Source: Bacteroidales bacterium
Lineage (GTDB): Bacteria; Bacteroidota; Bacteroidia; Bacteroidales; WCHB1-69
Assembly (NCBI GenBank): GCA_016285085.1
Contig: JAEEQA010000007.1
Location: forward strand, 1-60,567
Length of the DNA: 60,567 nt
Direction: 5' to 3'
Every line of letters begins with the position of its first letter. Position 1 is the first letter of the stretch. The position numbers were made by a program, and so were the translations under genes. This document shows, one piece after another, positions 1 to 8,864 of this stretch. Below the pieces are notes generated by a model that was not told the origin of the DNA, did not search any database, and saw nothing but the letters and a program-made list of their open reading frames with translations.

Positions 1-207
1 AACACCATCACCATCTATATCGCCCACGACTGGAACAAAGTAGCAGTGAATGTCGTTGACATAATGAAGCACTTGCGCATCCCATGGTTGCCCGGTCGCT
101 TCAATCGCACAGTCCGCGTTCCCCATGTTGTCGGGATACACCTGTTGCGCCATAACCCATGCCCACTGGAGCAGACATACTAACAATATTAGACACCTAC
201 GGATCAT
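1..207 (-). CDS. Secreted FG-GAP repeat protein, N-terminal fragment cut by window edge
   Basis: This is the first 69 codons of a paralogue of the intact gene at 3981-6224. The start ATG is at 205-207. It encodes a signal peptide (MIRRC, hydrophobic stretch, then AMA/AQQ-type cleavage near residue 21), the YPDN motif shared by all three paralogues, and the beginning of the first FG-GAP/VCBS calcium-binding repeat (VVGDIDGDGV). Positions 1-207 align without gaps to 6018-6224. Roughly the first 100 bases are identical, while the signal-peptide region has diverged. The rest of the gene lies outside the window on the left. By analogy with the intact paralogue it is probably exported and surface-attached through type IX secretion; that part is inference because the C-terminus is not visible. 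Confidence 0.85.
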   Translation of the reverse strand, partial: MIRRCLILLVCLLQWAWVMAQQVYPDNMGNADCAIEATGQPWDAQVLHYVNDIHCYFVPVVGDIDGDGV

Positions 208-234
208 AGTTTTTTCCCAATTATATTATCAATG

Positions 235-242
235 CAAAAATA
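235..242 (-). promoter_or_regulatory. TAttTTTG -7 promoter element
   Basis: On the minus strand this reads TATTTTTG, the Bacteroidota -7 consensus, 28 bases ahead of the start codon at 207. The equivalent element precedes the intact paralogue at 6253-6260, so it is probably the ancestral promoter of the family. Confidence 0.5.
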
Positions 243-286
243 ATAAAAGATTACAATCCTCCTCACTATTTCTTCTTGAAACGCTG

Positions 287-294
287 CAAAGATA
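287..294 (-). promoter_or_regulatory. Second candidate -7 element (TATCTTTG) next to homopolymer tracts
   Basis: Minus-strand TATCTTTG, an exact TAnnTTTG match, 80 bases ahead of the gene at 1-207. It follows a run of nine T and, about 17 bases further upstream, a run of nine G (311-319 as C on the plus strand). The intact paralogue lacks this segment. Confidence 0.45.
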
Positions 295-310
295 AAAAAA
301 AATGTTTTTA

Positions 311-319
311 CCCCCCCCC
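311..319. repeat. Nine-base poly-C (poly-G on minus strand) tract
   Basis: A run of nine C in otherwise AT-rich intergenic DNA, placed where the -33 region of the TATCTTTG promoter at 287-294 would fall. Such tracts are prone to slippage. Confidence 0.8.
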
Positions 320-430
320 GTGAATTTTATATAAAATATTCATATTCAACATATTATATTAATAAAATAGAAAAACAGACAATAAAATCTACTGTTTTTC
401 GATTCCTGGTTTCACAACTTTCCCAAAATA

Positions 431-493
431 TATAACCACACGGATATTTTTATACCTTTGCACCGAAATTTACTGGAAATGACCATTACCGAT
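431..493 (+). repeat. Duplicated murF promoter and first codons (copy A)
   Basis: These 63 bases match 6297-6359 with a single mismatch. The copy contains the TAccTTTG promoter (453-460) and the first five murF codons (ATG at 479). After 493 similarity stops abruptly and the sequence becomes the antisense of the truncated ATPase gene. The orphan promoter would drive a short fused reading frame of about 36 codons (479-589), with no recognisable product. Confidence 0.85.
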
Positions 494-946
494 CTGGTTA
501 TATCTGCCAGTGAGGTGTGTGGCCAATTCCCCACTAAGCAGTTTGGCATTGCTACCCGTCAGGAAAACATGAACCTGCTGGCGCAATAAACGGTTGACAA
601 ACAAATGCCAATAGCTGATATTTTGAGGCTCGTCAACAAACAAATATTCAAAATCACCATAAACAATGGTCAATGCTTCCAAAAGGCGGTCGAAATCTTC
701 GGTATGAAAATTCACCATGCGCTCATCGTCGAAATTGATATAGGCATAGGTTATGTTATGCTGTTTTAAAAACTTGTGACAAAGGGTGGATTTTCCACTT
801 CGTCGTACGCCAATAACAATTTGCGCCAGAGGGGAATTCAACTCGAGAAATTGCTCCTCCACACGGTCGCACCAATTACGAACATTCATGCGAAGAACCT
901 CATCACGTTGCTGGGCTACAATTTCACGGATTTTCTGCACTTCCAT
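470..946 (-). pseudogene. AAA-type ATPase (AAA_14/DUF4143-like), truncated after the ATPase core
   Basis: 158 residues with a Walker A (GVRRSGKST, about residue 47), a Walker B (YLFVDEPQN, about 104) and the FLTGSNAKLLSGELATHLTGR motif typical of the AAA_14-DUF4143 family, which is usually about 380-400 residues and carries a C-terminal DUF4143 nuclease-like domain. Here the frame stops right after LTGRYNQ: the final residues IGNGHFQ are just the reverse complement of the duplicated murF start. The break is at about 494. The C-terminal half of the protein is absent from the window, so this is most likely a gene remnant left by a rearrangement. Upstream (947-1248) no clear promoter is seen. 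Confidence 0.8.
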
Positions 947-1248
947 AGAATTATTTCACTTCCATTATTTGCACACTAAAAGTTCGCTAATTATGATTTT
1001 TTACCTGATAAAAATTCGCTAAAAACAATCATTTTCCCCTCTGAAAATACGGGCACTATAGGATCGGCAAAGTTCAGCATATAAGGACGATATTCCTCTA
1101 GTACAAAAAAACATCGGCGGAACGGATATCACATATCAGTTCGGCTAATCAGTTTTTGTTCAAATCAATGACAACTAATTTCCCAGGAAAATGAAGAATC
1201 TATACTCTATTGCAGATAAAAAAACACTGTTAGTTGCCTTTTGCAACA
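947..1248. other. Intergenic, AT-rich, no gene seen
   Basis: About 300 bases between the ATPase remnant and the 3' end of the broken FG-GAP gene. I see no plausible reading frame, RNA gene, convincing terminator hairpin or TAnnTTTG element. Confidence 0.6.
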
Positions 1249-2454
1249 TCACAACACTGTGATCGTTCCCTTGCGAACATACTTTTTCCCCTTCAAATCC
1301 GTATAACGGATGATGTAAACATACACAATACTATGGTAAACAGAGCCATTTGCGCTTACATGCCCATCCCATCTGAAATTCTTATCCGGCGAATAATACA
1401 CTATCTCGCCCCAACGGTTGAATATGTGGATCTCAAAATCCGCAATCTGCGACTGCACCCACTCCGGAATTGAAAAAACATCGTTCTCTCCATCCTTGTT
1501 CGCTGTGATCGCATTTGGCAGATACAATTCCACTTCCGGAAACGCTATATAAAGCGTGATATCCAACACACTGTCACACCCATAAACGCTCTCCAACACC
1601 ACACTGGTGTCAATACGGGTGACGTCCGACAGCATCTCCTGGGGTATGAACAGCCCGTGTTGGTTGTAATCGGCCCCCTGCGAGATGGTCTCCACTATCT
1701 GATGGTGCAACACGGCGTGTACCCGCAACTTCAACTGGACCACACTGTCGCAGTCCCCAATCTGGATTCTTCTGAAAAAATGGTACTCCCGCGCCTCCGG
1801 AATATCCTCGGCGGAAATATTGAAGTTTTCATCAACATAGGACTCCCCCAAACAGATGTCCGCCAACACCGTACTCTGTCGGATTGGGCATGGGTTGATG
1901 GAAAACGACATGATGTTGTCCGTCAGATCACACTCCTCCTGCTGACCTCCTAATTGGGCGATGCCATTCCCGTTGTCATTCAAGGCAACAACTATGCTGT
2001 CCAAGTCCAGGTACACGGCAAGTTCGGCCTCCGTGAAACGGACTGTGATATACATACAGTCATCCGCTTGGAGCGGTGTATTCACCGTCTCTGTATGGAT
2101 CACTGTCCCCTGATGTGCGTTCGCGTAATAGGTGATGGTAAACGGACTGTTCAAAACCAGACTTCCCGTGTTACAAAACCGGTAGGTGATGACCATCTCG
2201 TTGTTTTCAAACAAAACGCTAGTGTCGTTCGTCATTGTAGCATTCGCCAGCGGAACGAACGGCCTCCCGTACATGTCTAACATGGTAGCTTGCTGCAGAA
2301 AATTGTTAAACGGACGACGCACCACTCCCTGCGGGTCCACGAATGTCGTGGCGGGGTTGAAATTAACCACTGGCACCGTAAGATCATTGTTCACATTCAC
2401 CACATTGTACCATTGTACCCATGCTGGTTCCACACATAGCGCGCCGGAGCCCAA
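1249..2454 (-). pseudogene. C-terminal part of frameshifted FG-GAP/T9SS protein
   Basis: This frame carries the second half of the protein begun at 3812. From about 2411 onward it reads YNVVNVNNDLTVPV, PQGVVRRPFNNFLQQAT and PFVPLANAT, which match the intact paralogue at 3981-6224. It ends with a gliding-motility-associated C-terminal domain (LPNAITANKDGENDVF, then FNRWGEIVYY and a final KGTITVL), the sorting signal of type IX secretion cargo. A middle segment with repeated CDSV motifs (GDCDSVVQL, GCDSVLDITL) is not in the paralogue. It has no start codon of its own in a sensible place: residues before about 2411 are out-of-frame readthrough. Without frame restoration this part is not translated, or only from an internal start. 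Confidence 0.8.
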
Positions 2455-3812
2455 GTAACATTCGCCGGACTCCGGAAAACCTGTAGCTTAGCATGTTTAT
2501 CCTCATTGGTGTTGTAGGTATTGTAGGAGGCAACCATTTCGGCCTGCCCGTCTCGGTCCAAGTCCACGATAACGGGATAGTCAACTGCTGTCGGGGCCAA
2601 ACACGCGAATGTGGATATGTTGTTCCCTGTGGTCCCGTCTATGATGCGTAAGTCTGTTTCGTCACGATAGACAATCTCAACAAAACCATCCTGGTTGAAG
2701 TCGAAAGCGGTCATCGTTGTGGCTCCGGAAAGGTCGGTGGTGCTCTTTTGCCACATCTGCTGCAGGCCCTGTGTTGCTGACACATACTTATAGGCCGCAA
2801 TATTAGTCACATATGTGAAGAGTATCTCCGTATATCCGTCATTGTCCACATCGGCCAGCAAAGCGCGAGAACCCGAGGTGGGAGCACTGTACGGGCAGAA
2901 CGCTATTGCTACTGGGGAACTCGTGCTACCGTAATATGGCTTCCATACATACATCTGGCCGCTCTGGACCACCACCACATCCAAATAACCGTCAAGGTCA
3001 ATGTCCGCAACCGAGGTGAGTCCATCACCTGCTCCATTGCCCGTAATGGTCTTCCATAGGACGACACTGTTTCCCGATGTGCCGTTAGTGTTGGTTATGC
3101 CTATTTTATAAACCTTGTTACCTCCCGCCAGTTCCAAGATGCCGTCATTATCAAAATCGGCGAACACGGGCATGGCGGCCTTGCCCCTCATGCTCTCACT
3201 TCCCATAAACAATAAGGAACACCCGATAATCTCAGGAACCGAAACCAACAATTTGCCTGTCACGGCATTGTATATCTTGTCCAATGACCATATCTCCGGT
3301 GTGCCGTCCCCGTTCACATCCGCCACAAGAAGACTCGGTGACCTCTCCAATCCCGTCAACGCATTGGATGTCCATTTCAGCATCCCGTCGGGATGATAAC
3401 ATCGCAAATGCCCGTCATTGCCATGAACGAATATCTCCGCAATCCCATCCCTATCCACATCGGCTACAGCCATGGGATATCCACCGTAAACATACATTTG
3501 GGGAACTGTGAAGGAGGTCTTATACTGCAGGTTCTGACCATATATCACGATGGATGATGAGTAGCGGGGCGAAATATCATAACCCACCGTTACGACTTCG
3601 TTCTCCCCGTCATTGTCAACATCTCCTATAAAAGGCTGAGCATACATGTGGGACAAGGGCTGGCTCTCAACCCCGCACTCGATATCCCATGTCAACGCCT
3701 CAACTCCGGTGGCACAATCCGCATCCTCCACATTGTCAGGATACACCTCTTGCGCTGCAACCCATATCCACTGGGAAAGACATATTGTCAAAAACAAAAG
3801 CTTTCGCATCAT
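2397..3812 (-). pseudogene. N-terminal part of frameshifted FG-GAP/T9SS protein
   Basis: 471 residues: signal peptide (MMRKLLFLTICLSQWIWVAAQ), the YPDN family motif, then about eight FG-GAP/VCBS repeats with DxDxDG calcium-binding loops (GDVDNDGENEVV, ADVDRDGIAEIF, ADVNGDGTPEIW, ADFDNDGILEL, ADIDLDGYLDVV, ADVDNDGYTEIL, DFNQDGFVEIV, DLDRDGQAEMV). It stops prematurely after WNQHGYNGTMW because the 8-base unit at 2404-2419 is present twice. Deleting one copy joins it exactly to the downstream frame (WNQHGYN-VVNVNNDL) and gives one protein of about 850 residues. As it stands the product would be secreted to the periplasm but lack the T9SS sorting domain. Confidence 0.85.
2404..2419. repeat. Tandem 8-bp duplication (attgtacc x2) causing a frameshift
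   Basis: attgtacc at 2404-2411 is repeated at 2412-2419. Because 8 is not a multiple of 3 the duplication shifts the minus-strand frame. The paralogue at 3981-6224 has a single unit at the equivalent place (WNQYMYNV). Confidence 0.9.
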
Positions 3813-3980
3813 ATCATTTAATATATCAGTGATTTACAGCCTTTTTATATAACAACTTCAAAACGAGACAAACATACAAATAATTCCAATAAAAGTCAAA
3901 CACCCGAAAAAAATTATAATCTTGCGGACGTTATATACCGCCTAAACTCTGATTAAATAATAGGGACAAGATTGGGTCCC

Positions 3981-6224
3981 TCATCGTACCACTGTCACAC
4001 TTGTGTTCAATATTTCACGCTTCTTGCTGTTAGAGGCACACCTGTACTCAATTGCGCAAAAATAAACCCCGTCTGACACGTTTGCAGCATCCCAAACAAG
4101 TACCTCATTACCTTCCTGATGATACACACAACGACCCCAACGATTGAAAATATCCATCTTTATACCTATAAATTCGCCTTCCAATTCAGGGAGAAACAAG
4201 TCGTTGATTCCATCCCCGTTCGGCGTGATTATATTAGGGATAGTAATCTGGCAAGGCCGTCCGTTTATATGGCAGTCATTGTCTGATGTGTCACATTCAG
4301 CCTGCAAACCGCCATATTGCGCTATTCCACCTCCATTGTCGTTTACAAAAATGGATATCGGAAACGGTCTCTCATAATTCTTCAAATCTTCTTGACTGAT
4401 ATTTAATCTGACTGATTCACATTCCCCTGGCAACAAATCCCTATCCCACACCTCTGTTTGCACTAATTCACCAACAGTGGTGTACACCGAAATGTATATG
4501 GGCGACGTAAATGTCAAATCACCAGTGTTGCAAACATAAAAATCAACTGTAACATAATCATTTTCAAATTCAACAGACGGATTTTCCATGACTGACAAAT
4601 TCGCCAGCGGCATGAACGACCTTCCGTATATATCCAAATTGGTGGCCTGTTGCAGAAAGTTGTTGAACGGACGGCGAGTCACACCCTGCGGATCAGTAAA
4701 CGCCGTGGAGTTGTTAAACAACGGCGTAGGCACCGTCAGATCTTTATTTATGTTTGTCACATTGTACATGTACTGGTTCCACACAGGGCGCGCCGGAGCC
4801 CATTGGTGCACTCCGCCTATAATCCACATCTGTCCACCGACATGACCAAGACCGCTGCCTACCTTTCCACACACAACTATCTCCGCCGCCCCATCGCCGT
4901 TCACATCAGCCACCACAGGATATTCCTTCCATGTGCCCGCATACATGCTTTTCGTGTAGAGATCGTAAAAAGGGATGGTGTCTTGACCCGTAATGTGACT
5001 TTTGCCACTTCCATTGATAATCCGCAGATTATCCATGTCCCGATATACTATCTCCATAATGCCGTCCTGGTTAAAGTCAAACAAGGTCATAGAGGTCTGG
5101 CCCGACTCGTCCGCATGCGGTGTCTGCCACTTGATGTGCGCCCCTTCAACAGGGTCATAGGTGACAGCCACCACCCGGGCATTGCTGGCCTGGTTTTGCT
5201 TATCTATATAAACAATCTCCAGATTCCCGTCACCATCTATATCCCCCACCAATGGAAAACCTGTGGCCAAAGCATACCGGCCATGGGTGAAAAGAATGTT
5301 CTCGGTAACAGGATCATAGACATAAAAAAAGGTTGAGTCTAGAACCTCGCTTTTGGTAGCATCAATTATCACCAGCACATCAAGCCGACCATCTTTGTTA
5401 AAATCTGCCACCGCCACATTTCCATCCTGTGGAATTCGAGACGGGATGTTGATGGTCTTCAATTCCGTCACACTGTTCAAAGAGGCATTGGTCCGACTGA
5501 CAATATTCACACCATATATGGTATTGCCGCAGATGAGTTCCGGTATGGAGTCTCCCAAAACATCAGCGGCGAACGACAGGGCGGTGTTTGCGATGTCACC
5601 GTTGCCTCCACGCCAACATCTTCCTTTGTTGCCATTGGTGGGACCTGCACACAGTCGCTTGAGGGTGGCAGCGTCATATACCACATTGCCGACATACAGT
5701 TCTGGCCAACCGTCATAGTTGAAATCCGTAACAGAAACCGCACCTTCGCAGGGGGTTGTCGCGTCAGACACGGCAAGAAGATTGCCATGGATATCATAAG
5801 AGCGGAGCTTATAATCGGAACAGTGGAGGATGATTGCGCCCTGCAGACCGCCATTGCCGTCAGGATATCGCACTATGGCCACCGGACCCGCAAATCCCGC
5901 ATATACCTGCTGTGAGACATTAATGGCACCTATCTGTTGCAAGTCGGTGCCCCTATACACACCCAGCGATGTTGTATAAGGGTTATTCGTAACGGTCTTC
6001 TCCGCAACAATCTCCACAACACCATCACCATCTATATCGCCCACGACTGGAACAAAGTAGCAGTGAATGTCGTTGACATAATGAAGCACTTGCGCATCCC
6101 ATGGTTGCCCGGTCGCCTCAACCGCACAATCCGCATCACTCATGTTATCCGGATATACCTCTTGTGCCGTAATCCACGCACATTGGATCAGGCATAGGAT
6201 CAATATCAAACACCTGCGAGCCAT
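3981..6224 (-). CDS. Secreted FG-GAP repeat protein with gliding-motility/T9SS C-terminal domain
   Basis: 747 residues from the ATG at 6222-6224. This start gives a proper signal peptide (MARRCLILILCLIQCAWITAQ); an in-frame start 35 codons earlier would lie upstream of the promoter. About six FG-GAP/VCBS repeats follow (GDIDGDGVVEIV, TDFNYDGWPELY, ADFNKDGRLDVL, GDIDGDGNLEIV, DFNQDGIMEIV, ADVNGDGAAEIV), expected to form a calcium-stabilised beta-propeller. The C-terminus IPNIITPNGDGINDLFL ... FNRWGRCVYH ... NTSVTVVR is a gliding-motility-associated (CHU_C/TIGR04131-type) sorting domain, so the protein should cross the outer membrane by type IX secretion. The ligand is unknown. It is the only intact copy of a three-member local family; the others are at 1-207 and 1249-3812. 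Confidence 0.9.
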   Translation of the reverse strand: MARRCLILILCLIQCAWITAQEVYPDNMSDADCAVEATGQPWDAQVLHYVNDIHCYFVPVVGDIDGDGVVEIVAEKTVTNNPYTTSLGVYRGTDLQQIGAINVSQQVYAGFAGPVAIVRYPDGNGGLQGAIILHCSDYKLRSYDIHGNLLAVSDATTPCEGAVSVTDFNYDGWPELYVGNVVYDAATLKRLCAGPTNGNKGRCWRGGNGDIANTALSFAADVLGDSIPELICGNTIYGVNIVSRTNASLNSVTELKTINIPSRIPQDGNVAVADFNKDGRLDVLVIIDATKSEVLDSTFFYVYDPVTENILFTHGRYALATGFPLVGDIDGDGNLEIVYIDKQNQASNARVVAVTYDPVEGAHIKWQTPHADESGQTSMTLFDFNQDGIMEIVYRDMDNLRIINGSGKSHITGQDTIPFYDLYTKSMYAGTWKEYPVVADVNGDGAAEIVVCGKVGSGLGHVGGQMWIIGGVHQWAPARPVWNQYMYNVTNINKDLTVPTPLFNNSTAFTDPQGVTRRPFNNFLQQATNLDIYGRSFMPLANLSVMENPSVEFENDYVTVDFYVCNTGDLTFTSPIYISVYTTVGELVQTEVWDRDLLPGECESVRLNISQEDLKNYERPFPISIFVNDNGGGIAQYGGLQAECDTSDNDCHINGRPCQITIPNIITPNGDGINDLFLPELEGEFIGIKMDIFNRWGRCVYHQEGNEVLVWDAANVSDGVYFCAIEYRCASNSKKREILNTSVTVVR

Positions 6225-6252
6225 AACGATTCTTTTAAACTTACCAAGAATG

Positions 6253-6260
6253 CAAAAATA
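6253..6260 (-). promoter_or_regulatory. TAttTTTG -7 element for the FG-GAP gene
   Basis: Minus-strand TATTTTTG, 29 bases ahead of the ATG at 6224, at the same position as the element ahead of the first paralogue. Confidence 0.5.
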
Positions 6261-6296
6261 ATAAAAAAACAAGTTTACCCCTACTTTTTCCAAACA

Positions 6297-6359
6297 TATA
6301 ACCACACGAATATTTTTATACCTTTGCACCGAAATTTACTGGAAATGACCATTACCGAT
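6297..6359 (+). repeat. murF promoter/start segment (copy B, presumed original)
   Basis: Matches 431-493 at 62 of 63 positions. Here the segment runs on into the complete murF-alr gene, so this is presumably the source copy. Confidence 0.85.
6319..6326 (+). promoter_or_regulatory. TAccTTTG -7 promoter element of murF-alr
   Basis: Exact TAnnTTTG match 18 bases ahead of the ATG at 6345. An upstream TTG start at 6324 would lie inside this box, which argues for 6345. Confidence 0.7.
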
Positions 6360-8789
6360 ATTGCCCATATAATCAACCCGTTGGAGAGCATCATCCGCGA
6401 TGACAGAATCGACATCGTCCGCCTGTGCTTCGACAGCCGGAAAATCAGCAAACCCGACGAGTCCCTCTTCTTCGCCTTCAAGACCGGCAAGAACGACGGC
6501 CACCGATACATCCCCGAACTGGCCCGCGACGGCGTGCACAACTTCGTGGTCTCCGACCCCGCCGCCGCCAACTTCGACCCGCAAGGCAATTTCCTCGTTG
6601 TGAACAACACTCTCGCCGCCCTGCAAGCCCTCGCCCAACACCACCGCTCCCAATTCCACTACCCCGTCATCGGCATCACCGGCTCTAATGGCAAAACCAT
6701 TGTCAAAGAGTGGCTCAACACTATGCTCAACGACGACTTCCTCATCGTGAGAAGTCCCGACAGCTACAACTCCCAAATCGGCGTGCCCCTCTCTGTCTGG
6801 CGCATGTCTGAACACCATAACCTGGCCATCTTCGAAGCCGGCATCTCCAAACCCGACGAGATGCAACCCCTCGCCAACATCATCCGACCCACCATCGGTA
6901 TCCTGACCAATATCGGCATGGCCCACGCCCAGTTTTTCCAAAACCAGGCGCAAAAGACCATCGAGAAACTCAAACTCTTTGAGCATGCCTCCAAACTGGT
7001 ATTCCACGACGACAACCCCGAACTCAACACCCTCCTCACCCTTCCCGAATACGACCACTTGCAAAAAATATCCTGGGGCAGTCCGCAATCTATCTACCCG
7101 GTTTCCTACACCACCGAAGACAATCATACTCTTCTCACTATCAACCAGTTCACCTACAGCATTCCGTTCCTGGATTCCGCTTCTATCGAGAATGCCACCC
7201 ATGTTATCGTGACCATGCTGGAACTCGGTCTTAACCCCGACACCATCAACCAACGATTGGTTCGCCTCACCCACATCCGCATGCGCATGGAAATCATGGA
7301 AGGGCTCAACCACTCCGTGGTGATCAACGACACTTACAGTTTGGACACCAATTCACTGTATGCCGCTTTGGACTTCTTGGACACCCAAACCCAACTGCCC
7401 GACAAGGCGCTCATCCTCTCGGACTTTGAGCAAGTGGGAGACCTCAACGACCAAGATTACCAGGAACTTAACCGGCGACTTGAGGAGCACCACATCCACC
7501 GGTTCATCGGTATCGGGAGTCATTTGTTGGCGCACCGCCATTGCTTCACTTGTCCGAAAAGCGAGTTTTTCGCTTCCACCGAAGAGTTTATCAGCAACCT
7601 GCCGGTGTTCTCCTACGAGTGCATCCTGGTGAAAGGCGCGCGCAACTCCCACTTCGAGAATATCGTGGCCAAACTGCAGCACATGACGCATCTTACCATC
7701 CTCAATGTCAGTCTGCCCGCGCTCACCCACAACCTCAACCTCCACCGCGCCCACCTGCGCCCCAACACTAAAATGGTGGCCATGGTGAAAGCCCACTCCT
7801 ACGGTCTCGGCGATGTGGAACTGGTGAACGAACTCGTGGCGCAACACATTGACTATCTGGCGGTAGCATACACCGACGAGGGCGTGCGCCTGCGCAAGCG
7901 CCACATCCAAACCCCCATCATCGTGCTGGGCGCCGAAGCGCACAGTTTCGATGTGATGGTCAGACAAAACCTCGAACCCGAGATTTTCAATTTCTATTAC
8001 CTCGGCGAACTGGTCAAAGTGCTTAAAAAACACCCGCAAATCCAGAAGTTCAACATCCATATCAAACTCGATACCGGCATGCACCGGCTGGGTTTCGACC
8101 AGCAAGACATTCCGCAACTGATTGAGTTTGTGAAACAAAACCCGCAGCTGCACATCGCCTCCGTGTTCTCTCATCTGGCCGCTGCCGAGGACCCGCGCGA
8201 GGACGCCTACACGCACCACCAGATTGCCCTGTTCCAGCAGATGACCGACCAGCTCTGCGCCGCCTTCGACTACAAGATTTTGCGCCACATCCTCAACAGC
8301 GCCGGCATTTACCGGTTCCCGGAAGCGCAGTTCGACATGGTGCGCCTTGGCATCAGTCTGTACGGATGCACCGAAATCGCTGAAGTGGCGCCGCAACTGC
8401 ATAATGTGGTCACCCTGAAAACCGTCATCACGCAGGTGAAGCACATCCCTGCCGGCGAAACCATCGGCTACAACCGCAGCTGGAGGCTGAAACGCGACGC
8501 GCAAGTGGCCATTATCCCCATCGGATACGCCGACGGCTACCCGCGTGAGCTGGGTAATGGCAAAGGCACCGTCATCATTCAAGGGCAGAAAGTGCCCGTC
8601 ATCGGCAAAATCTGCATGGACATGTGCATGCTGGATGTTACGGGACTCGCAATCCACGAGGGTGACGAAGTGGTGGTCTATGGCGAAGGCAACACCGTGT
8701 CCGACATGGCAGAGGCCGCCGGACTCATCAGCTACGAGCTGCTCACCCGCATCTCCAAACGCGTGCCCCGCGTGTACATTAAAGAGTAG
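6345..8789 (+). CDS. murF-alr: Bifunctional UDP-MurNAc-tripeptide:D-Ala-D-Ala ligase / alanine racemase
   Basis: 814 residues, a fusion found throughout the Bacteroidota. The N-terminal about 445 residues are MurF: Mur-ligase N-domain, ATP-binding GITGSNGKTIVKEW (about residue 110), NIGMAHAQFF and a C-terminal ligase domain. It adds D-Ala-D-Ala to UDP-MurNAc-tripeptide in the cytoplasm. From about 446 it is a fold-type III alanine racemase: the PLP lysine in VKAHSYGLG (about 482), LDTGMHRLGF, the catalytic tyrosine in GYNRSW (about 709), IPIGYADGYPR and GKICMDMCMLDV. One protein thus makes D-Ala and uses the dipeptide; Ddl is not in the window. The first domain is MurF-like in length but somewhat diverged. 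The TAG stop lies inside a palindromic repeat (8786-8813). Confidence 0.95.
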   Translation: MTITDIAHIINPLESIIRDDRIDIVRLCFDSRKISKPDESLFFAFKTGKNDGHRYIPELARDGVHNFVVSDPAAANFDPQGNFLVVNNTLAALQALAQHHRSQFHYPVIGITGSNGKTIVKEWLNTMLNDDFLIVRSPDSYNSQIGVPLSVWRMSEHHNLAIFEAGISKPDEMQPLANIIRPTIGILTNIGMAHAQFFQNQAQKTIEKLKLFEHASKLVFHDDNPELNTLLTLPEYDHLQKISWGSPQSIYPVSYTTEDNHTLLTINQFTYSIPFLDSASIENATHVIVTMLELGLNPDTINQRLVRLTHIRMRMEIMEGLNHSVVINDTYSLDTNSLYAALDFLDTQTQLPDKALILSDFEQVGDLNDQDYQELNRRLEEHHIHRFIGIGSHLLAHRHCFTCPKSEFFASTEEFISNLPVFSYECILVKGARNSHFENIVAKLQHMTHLTILNVSLPALTHNLNLHRAHLRPNTKMVAMVKAHSYGLGDVELVNELVAQHIDYLAVAYTDEGVRLRKRHIQTPIIVLGAEAHSFDVMVRQNLEPEIFNFYYLGELVKVLKKHPQIQKFNIHIKLDTGMHRLGFDQQDIPQLIEFVKQNPQLHIASVFSHLAAAEDPREDAYTHHQIALFQQMTDQLCAAFDYKILRHILNSAGIYRFPEAQFDMVRLGISLYGCTEIAEVAPQLHNVVTLKTVITQVKHIPAGETIGYNRSWRLKRDAQVAIIPIGYADGYPRELGNGKGTVIIQGQKVPVIGKICMDMCMLDVTGLAIHEGDEVVVYGEGNTVSDMAEAAGLISYELLTRISKRVPRVYIKE

Positions 8790-8813
8790 AAACGCGATTA
8801 ATCGCATTTCTAC
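8786..8813. repeat. GTAGAGACG-family palindrome, copy 1
   Basis: 28-base imperfect palindrome GTAGAAACG...CATTTCTAC with core CGATTAATCG. It provides the TAG stop codon of murF-alr. Confidence 0.75.
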
Positions 8814-8830
8814 CTATTTGGTATTTTTTG

Positions 8831-8838
8831 TACTTTTG
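8831..8838 (+). promoter_or_regulatory. TActTTTG -7 promoter element
   Basis: Exact TAnnTTTG match 27 bases ahead of the ATG at 8865; likely promoter of the envelope-sugar operon 8865-14320. Confidence 0.65.
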
Positions 8839-8864
8839 CCGCCGAAAATTGGCAGATTATCACA

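Noticed and set aside
7353-8807. 484-codon open frame on the minus strand
   Set aside because: Antisense to the racemase half of murF-alr; its residues simply mirror the sense codons.
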